From the NCBI RefSeq assembly GCF_001280125.1, contig NZ_LGEG01000239.1, forward strand, positions 1 through 46,072: a DNA stretch of 46,072 nt, read 5' to 3'. This document shows, piece by piece, positions 42,444 through 46,072 of the stretch; the stretch's first letter is position 1; every line of letters starts with the position of its first letter. The notes under the pieces were generated by a model that was given only the letters and a program-made list of their open reading frames with translations, was not told the DNA's origin and made no database searches. This DNA comes from Streptomyces sp. NRRL F-6492. Lineage in GTDB: Bacteria > Actinomycetota > Actinomycetes > Streptomycetales > Streptomycetaceae. The position numbers and the translations under genes are program-made.

Positions 42444-43997
42444 ATGCCGCCCACCCTCGCCTCGCTCGTGCAGCACTCCGCCCTCAAGCTCGTCGTCCGC
42501 GCCGGGGAGGACCGTCTCGACACCCCCGTCCGGTGGGCGCACGTCAGTGAGCTCGCCGATCCCGTTCCGTACATGGAGGGGGGCGAGCTGCTGCTCACCA
42601 CGGCCCTCACCCTCGACGCGGAGGACCTGGAGGCGATGTGCCGCTACGTGCGGCGGCTGCTCGGGGCCGGGGTCGTCGGGCTCGGGTTCGCCGTGGGGGT
42701 GAACTACGAGGAGATCCCGGCGGCGCTGCTCGAAGCGGCCCGCGAGGAGCGCCTGCCGCTGCTCGAAGTGCCGCGAAGGACCCCGTTCCTCGCCATCAGC
42801 AAGGCCGTCTCGGCCGCCATCTCCGCCGACCAGTACCGCGCCGTCACCGCCGGCTTCGAGGTACAGCGCGAGCTGACCCGGGCCGCGCTCGCCGAGGGCC
42901 CCGACGCCGTCGTCGCCCGGCTCGCCGCCCACGTCGACGGCTGGGCCGCCCTCTACGACACCTCCGGCAAGCCCGTCGCCGTCTCCCCCGAGTGGGCGGC
43001 CCGCCGGGCCGCCCGGCTCACCCCCGACGTGGAGCGGCTGCGCGAACGCCCCGCCCCCGCCAGCGCCGTCGTCGGCGGCACGGACGACCGCGTCGAGCTC
43101 CAGTCGCTCGGCACCGGCCGCCGCGTCCGGGGCGCCCTCGCCGTCGGCACCGGCGCCCCCCTCGGCACCGGCGAGCGCTACGCCGTCCACTCGGCCATCG
43201 CCCTGCTCACCCTCACCACGGAACGCTCCCGTTCCCTCCAGGCCGCCGAGCAGCGCCTCGGCGCCGCCGTCCTGCGCATGATGCTCGCCGGACAGCCGGA
43301 CCACGCGCGCGCGGTGGCCGGCGACGTGTACGGCGGGCTGCTCGACGCCCCCTTCCGGCTCCTCGTGGCCGAACCCGCCGGCGGCGAACCGGCCGCCGAA
43401 CCGCCCCTCCCCGTCCTCGCCGAGGCCCTGGAGGCCGCCGCCGCCCGCGCGGGCGAGGCGGTCCTCGCCGTCCCCGAGGGCGAGCAGCGGCTCGTCGTCC
43501 TCGCCCGCGACGGCGGCGCGGTCGTCACCGCCTGCGAGGGCTACGCGGAACGCGAGGCCGAGGAGGCCGGCGTCGTCGTCGGCCTCTCCGCCCCGGCGGG
43601 CCCGATCGCGGCCGCCGCGGCGTACAAGCAGGCCGAGCAGGCGCTCTCGGTCGCCCGCCGCCGGGGCAGGGCGCTCGTCGAGCACGAGGACCTGGCGGCG
43701 GGCTCGGTCCTGCCGCTCCTCGCCGACGACGCCGTCCGCGCCTTCGCCGACGGGATGCTCCGGGCCCTGCGCGACCACGACGCCACCGGCCGCGGCGACC
43801 TCGTGGCCTCCCTGCGCGCCTGGCTCTCCCGGCACGGCCAGTGGGACGCGGCGGCGGCCGACCTGGGCGTCCACCGGCACACCCTGCGCTACCGGATGCG
43901 CCGGGTGGAGGAGATCCTGGGCCGCTCCCTGGACGATCCGGACGTACGGATGGAGCTGTGGCTCGCCCTCAAGGCCACGGGGGAGGGGGCGGAGTAG
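42444..43997 (+). CDS. PucR-family transcriptional regulator
   Basis: 517 aa. The N-terminal PucR domain spans about residues 5-125 (LKLVVRAGEDRLDTPVRWAH, then SELADPVPYMEGGELLLTTA). A GGDEF-like middle comes next, and the C-terminal HTH_30 is classic: LRAWLSRHGQWDAAAADLGV, then HRHTLRYRMRRVEEILGRSL. ATG 42444 is the start. Proximity to gabT suggests control of GABA or purine/amine catabolism. Its TAG stop lies inside the 12-bp target duplication of the IS element, which begins 3 bases later, so the coding sequence is intact. Confidence 0.92.
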   Translation: MPPTLASLVQHSALKLVVRAGEDRLDTPVRWAHVSELADPVPYMEGGELLLTTALTLDAEDLEAMCRYVRRLLGAGVVGLGFAVGVNYEEIPAALLEAAREERLPLLEVPRRTPFLAISKAVSAAISADQYRAVTAGFEVQRELTRAALAEGPDAVVARLAAHVDGWAALYDTSGKPVAVSPEWAARRAARLTPDVERLRERPAPASAVVGGTDDRVELQSLGTGRRVRGALAVGTGAPLGTGERYAVHSAIALLTLTTERSRSLQAAEQRLGAAVLRMMLAGQPDHARAVAGDVYGGLLDAPFRLLVAEPAGGEPAAEPPLPVLAEALEAAAARAGEAVLAVPEGEQRLVVLARDGGAVVTACEGYAEREAEEAGVVVGLSAPAGPIAAAAAYKQAEQALSVARRRGRALVEHEDLAAGSVLPLLADDAVRAFADGMLRALRDHDATGRGDLVASLRAWLSRHGQWDAAAADLGVHRHTLRYRMRRVEEILGRSLDDPDVRMELWLALKATGEGAE

Positions 43998-43999
43998 GC
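43988..43999. repeat. 12-bp target-site duplication, left copy
   Basis: GGCGGAGTAGGC directly abuts the left end of the IS element and is repeated exactly at 45958-45969. It includes the PucR stop codon. Confidence 0.93.
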
Positions 44000-44038
44000 C
44001 AATGCAGTTGCCTTTGAGCCGGGGGGATCGTTGCCCCG
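44000..44038 (+). repeat. Left terminal inverted repeat of the IS
   Basis: It begins CAATGCAGTTGCCTTTGAGC and matches the reverse complement of the right end at 35 of 39 positions (mismatches at 16, 21, 23 and 32). Confidence 0.92.
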
Positions 44039-44067
44039 CGTGTGACGGGTGGGACGCGGGCCGGCGG

Positions 44068-45465
44068 GTGCGGATCGGGATCCTGACGAAGATGTGCACG
44101 GCCGAGCTGGTCGACACGGCGATAGCCAAGCACGACCGGGCCGAACGGCGCCGCCGACTTCTGCCGGCCCGGCTGGTCGTGTACTTCGTCCTGGCACTGT
44201 GCCTCTTCGCCCGGGAGTCGTACGAGGAAGTCCTGCGGGTGCTGACCAGCGGCATCCCGAGCAGCCGGGCCCTCGCTCGGGTGAACCGGTCGTCGCTGTG
44301 CCGGGCTCGCGCCCGGCCCGGGGAAGACGTGCTGGAGACCGTGTTCCGGCAGATCGCCGGTCCGCTCGCCACCGCGGACACGCCCGGCGCGTGGTGGCGA
44401 GGGCTGCGGCTCCTGGCCCTGGACGGCACCCAGTTCGATCTTCCGGATTCCACGAGCAACGGCGACACCTTCGACGGCCCCTCCACCACCGGCGGCGTCC
44501 CCTTCGGATTCCCCCAGGTCAGAGCGGTGGTTCTCGCCGAGATCGGAACACACGGAGTCCTCGACGCTCGCCTCGGCGGCTACCGCGACGGCGAGCGCAG
44601 CCTCGTCTACCCGCTGGCCGGCTCCACCGGCCCCGGCGACCTGGTGATCGCCGACCGCGGCTTCTGGTCGGTCGAGTTCGCTCACGCCTTCACCGCGGCG
44701 GGCGCGGATCTGCTGGTCAGGCTCCAGTCCAACCACCTCGGCACCCTCCAGGAGGAACTTCCGGACGGTTCGTACCTGTCGATGGCGCGACCGGGCAAGG
44801 AAGTCCGGCTCCGAGCTGCGCGAGAGGGCCGAACGCTGCCCAAGCACGTGGTCTACCGGGTCATCACCTTCGTCAAGGGCGACAAGGTCGCCTACCTGGG
44901 CACGACGCTGCTGGACCCCGAGCAGTACCCGGCCGCCGAGCTGGTCGCGCTTTACCGGGAGCGCTGGGAGATCAAGCTCGCCTTCGACGAGATCAAGAAC
45001 CACCTCGGGCCAGGCGGCCCGATCAGGTCGCGGACACCGGAGGGCTTCCGGCAGGAACTGTGGGCCTACCTCGCCGTCCACCACGCGATCCGCCAGTTCG
45101 CCCACACGGCCGCCCTTGCCCGTCCGGCCGTGGACACCGACCGTGTCTCCTACTTGAAGTGCGTCCGCATCGTCCGCCGCAGCATCCCGTCCCAGCTCGG
45201 AGCGAGCGTCACCAATCTCACCCGCTCCTTCACCGAGGCCGGACGGGAGGCACATGCACGTCTTCTTCCCGCCCGACGCAACCGCGAGTGCCCACGCGCG
45301 ATCAAGAAGCCGAACCGCTGGCCCGTCCTGAGGACCCGGGCCAGACGAGACACGGTCCAGCCCGGCCGCTGGGCCCACAACCAGACCACGAAGCCGAGGA
45401 ACAACCACCGAGCCGGAAGACCGGTACTCAGGGGAACCCAAGCCCCGTCACCGCCTACGGATTAG
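44068..45465 (+). CDS. IS4-family transposase, with the catalytic Glu apparently replaced by Lys
   Basis: About 465 aa from GTG 44068 (RIGILTKMCTAELVDTAIAK, the IS4 N-terminal domain). ATG 44002 inside the left inverted repeat would add 22 residues and ATG 44095 would remove nine. DDE landmarks are D119 in LLALDGTQFDLPDS, D196 in LVIADRGFWS, and the YREK region YRERWEIKLAFDEIK. In that region Y296 and R299 are in place, but the expected Glu (Y-x2-R-x3-E-x6-K) is Lys303 (AAG, one base from GAG). The final Lys310 is kept. The reading frame is otherwise intact. Confidence 0.9.
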   Translation: MRIGILTKMCTAELVDTAIAKHDRAERRRRLLPARLVVYFVLALCLFARESYEEVLRVLTSGIPSSRALARVNRSSLCRARARPGEDVLETVFRQIAGPLATADTPGAWWRGLRLLALDGTQFDLPDSTSNGDTFDGPSTTGGVPFGFPQVRAVVLAEIGTHGVLDARLGGYRDGERSLVYPLAGSTGPGDLVIADRGFWSVEFAHAFTAAGADLLVRLQSNHLGTLQEELPDGSYLSMARPGKEVRLRAAREGRTLPKHVVYRVITFVKGDKVAYLGTTLLDPEQYPAAELVALYRERWEIKLAFDEIKNHLGPGGPIRSRTPEGFRQELWAYLAVHHAIRQFAHTAALARPAVDTDRVSYLKCVRIVRRSIPSQLGASVTNLTRSFTEAGREAHARLLPARRNRECPRAIKKPNRWPVLRTRARRDTVQPGRWAHNQTTKPRNNHRAGRPVLRGTQAPSPPTD

Positions 45466-45526
45466 GTGACGAGGGACCGAGAATGACGATCGGCCCCTCG
45501 GCTCGGGCCCGGGTGAGGGCAGTGGC

Positions 45527-45549
45527 GGCCTCTGGTAGCCCGAGAGGCC
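45527..45549. terminator. Small hairpin between transposase and passenger gene
   Basis: GGCCTCT and AGAGGCC form a 7-bp stem around a 9-base loop between the convergent transposase and passenger genes. It is a plausible bidirectional terminator inside the element. Confidence 0.4.
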
Positions 45550-45597
45550 CCCACGACGGCGCCAAGGGCCGCAGCGCGTCGGGGCCGCGGGCTCAGG

Positions 45598-45861
45598 TCA
45601 GCCAATCCAGTCTCGGAATCGGGCGTGTGATGGTCCGCACGCGCCGCCGGCCAAGGCATCCTCGTAGGCCTGCCTGGCTACGGCTTCCATCTCTTCCGCC
45701 GAGGTGACAGCGGGCACGAGGCCCCCCGAGCCGACCGCTGAGTGGATCGTGCATCGCGGATAGACCGGCTGAACGGCGTACCACCCGAAGGCGACAACGG
45801 CAGCCAGTATGGCCAGGGTGATGAAGCGGCGTCTGGGTGTGTGGAAGAGCGGGTTGATCAC
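45598..45861 (-). CDS. Passenger gene in the IS: small single-span membrane protein of unknown function
   Basis: 87 aa from GTG 45861. A basic N-terminus (HTPRRR) precedes one hydrophobic helix (FITLAILAAVVAFGWYAV), followed by about 55 external residues with two Cys (YPRCTIHSAVG and GGACGPSHARFRDWIG) and a helical AEEMEAVARQAYEDA segment. Codon use looks Streptomyces-like and the protein has coherent domain-like order, so it is likely real. No ribosome site is evident, and no function is recognised. It lies wholly inside the inverted repeats, so it moves with the element. Confidence 0.6.
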   Translation of the reverse strand: MINPLFHTPRRRFITLAILAAVVAFGWYAVQPVYPRCTIHSAVGSGGLVPAVTSAEEMEAVARQAYEDALAGGACGPSHARFRDWIG

Positions 45862-45918
45862 CTATGGATGGTACGGAGTGTGCCTGACCCGCCGGCCCGC
45901 GCCCCACTCCGTCACAGA

Positions 45919-45957
45919 CGGGGCACCGATCCCCGCAGCTCTAAGGCAACTGCATTG
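45919..45957 (-). repeat. Right terminal inverted repeat of the IS
   Basis: It ends AAGGCAACTGCATTG, the exact complement of the first 15 bases of the left end. Confidence 0.92.
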
Positions 45958-45969
45958 GGCGGAGTAGGC
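45958..45969. repeat. 12-bp target-site duplication, right copy
   Basis: GGCGGAGTAGGC, identical to 43988-43999. The remaining bases to 46072 are C-rich host sequence continuing from the PucR gene's 3' side. Confidence 0.93.
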
Positions 45970-46041
45970 CCCCCGGGTCCCGCTTCCCGGCCCCTCGCTC
46001 CCCGGCCCCCCTTTCCCGGGCCTGCGCCTCCCGGCCCCCGC

Positions 46042-46071
46042 TCAGCCGTCAGAGCCGCCCCCGCCGTCCCC
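46042..46071 (-). CDS. Possible Gly-rich C-terminal tail of a gene entering from the right
   Basis: On the minus strand the last ten codons read GDGGGGSDG then TGA at 46042-46044, with G/C in most third positions. Many Streptomyces membrane proteins end in such Gly tails. The piece is too short to be sure it is coding. Confidence 0.25.
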   Translation of the reverse strand, partial: GDGGGGSDG

Positions 46072-46072
46072 G

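Larger units (their letters stand above)
44000..45957 (+). mobile_element. IS4-family insertion sequence, 1,958 bp, with a passenger gene
   Basis: It is bounded by 39-bp terminal inverted repeats (35 of 39 identical, first 15 perfect: CAATGCAGTTGCCTT) and exact 12-bp direct repeats, a length within the 9-12 or 13 bp range of the IS4 family. It holds one transposase gene and, between it and the right end, about 490 bp with a small opposite-strand membrane-protein gene, making it longer than most IS4-type elements. I cannot name a specific IS. The perfect target duplication implies a recent insertion. Confidence 0.92.

Noticed and set aside
41976..44489. 837-codon minus-strand frame crossing pucR and the left IS end
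   Set aside because: It spans an IS boundary and mirrors a clear PucR gene, so it cannot be an old gene.
45593..45907. 104-codon minus-strand frame in the IS (start MGRGPAGQAHS)
   Set aside because: Different frame from the 87-aa passenger gene, lacks a membrane segment or coherent composition, and fits worse.
40002..45969. Integrative conjugative element suggested by a coupling-like ATPase plus an IS
   Set aside because: No integrase, relaxase, replication gene or att-site repeats; the IS has its own separate target duplication.

Overview
The window is high-GC actinobacterial chromosome, almost certainly Streptomyces. It carries whiG (sporulation sigma factor), the rpsB-tsf-pyrH-frr-cdsA-rlmN block, many GTG starts, Tat-type lipoprotein signals and long GC hairpin terminators. 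Gene order resembles, from memory, the S. coelicolor region around SCO5621-SCO5677. Coding is dense and no gap between genes exceeds about 300 bases. I saw no tRNA, rRNA, CRISPR array or prophage.

Layout. (1) 1-8.6 kb: the 3' end of a probable dprA, whiG, a TetR regulator, an internally deleted pseudogene, a degenerate M23 protein, then rpsB-tsf-pyrH-frr-cdsA-rlmN. (2) 8.6-12.6 kb: a TPP riboswitch followed by a thiamine-type ABC importer (thiB, thiP, thiQ). (3) 12.6-14.5 kb, minus strand: an ABC exporter-like ATPase/permease pair with a degenerate signature motif. (4) 14.7-19.5 kb: an Lrp/AsnC regulator with an aminotransferase, divergent from an aminobutyraldehyde dehydrogenase, plus an orphan polyamine-binding lipoprotein. 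(5) 19.6-27.7 kb, accessory genes: a probably leaderless membrane-protein gene under two palindromic operators, a serine hydrolase, a coupled phosphodiesterase / SAM-methyltransferase / histidine kinase / response regulator operon, adenosine deaminase, a DUF4190 protein and a NADAR protein. (6) 27.8-35.1 kb: a six-gene polyamine operon (aldehyde dehydrogenase, PotD-, PotA-, PotB- and PotC-like transporter, PuuB-like FAD oxidase). (7) 35.2-38.3 kb: a small unknown gene behind a 31-bp palindrome, a GH18 chitinase with DasR-like sites, and a PAP2 phosphatase. (8) 38.4-44.0 kb: gabT, a membrane ATPase resembling type IV coupling proteins, and a PucR-type regulator. (9) 44.0-45.96 kb: a complete IS4-family element.

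How it fits together. Regions 4, 6 and 8 form a putrescine/GABA catabolic locus. PotABCD would import polyamine, the FAD oxidase or class III aminotransferase would make the aminoaldehyde, two aldehyde dehydrogenases would yield GABA, and GabT would pass the amino group on to give succinate semialdehyde. Lrp- and PucR-type regulators sit beside these genes.

The most unusual points are these. The 1,958-bp IS4-like element has 39-bp inverted ends and a 12-bp target duplication that includes the PucR stop codon. It carries a small membrane-protein passenger gene, and its transposase appears to have Lys in place of the catalytic Glu. A leaderless promoter overlaps one of two GAACGCGTTC operators. 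A coupling-protein-like ATPase lies next to gabT. The M23-like protein lacks two expected histidines.
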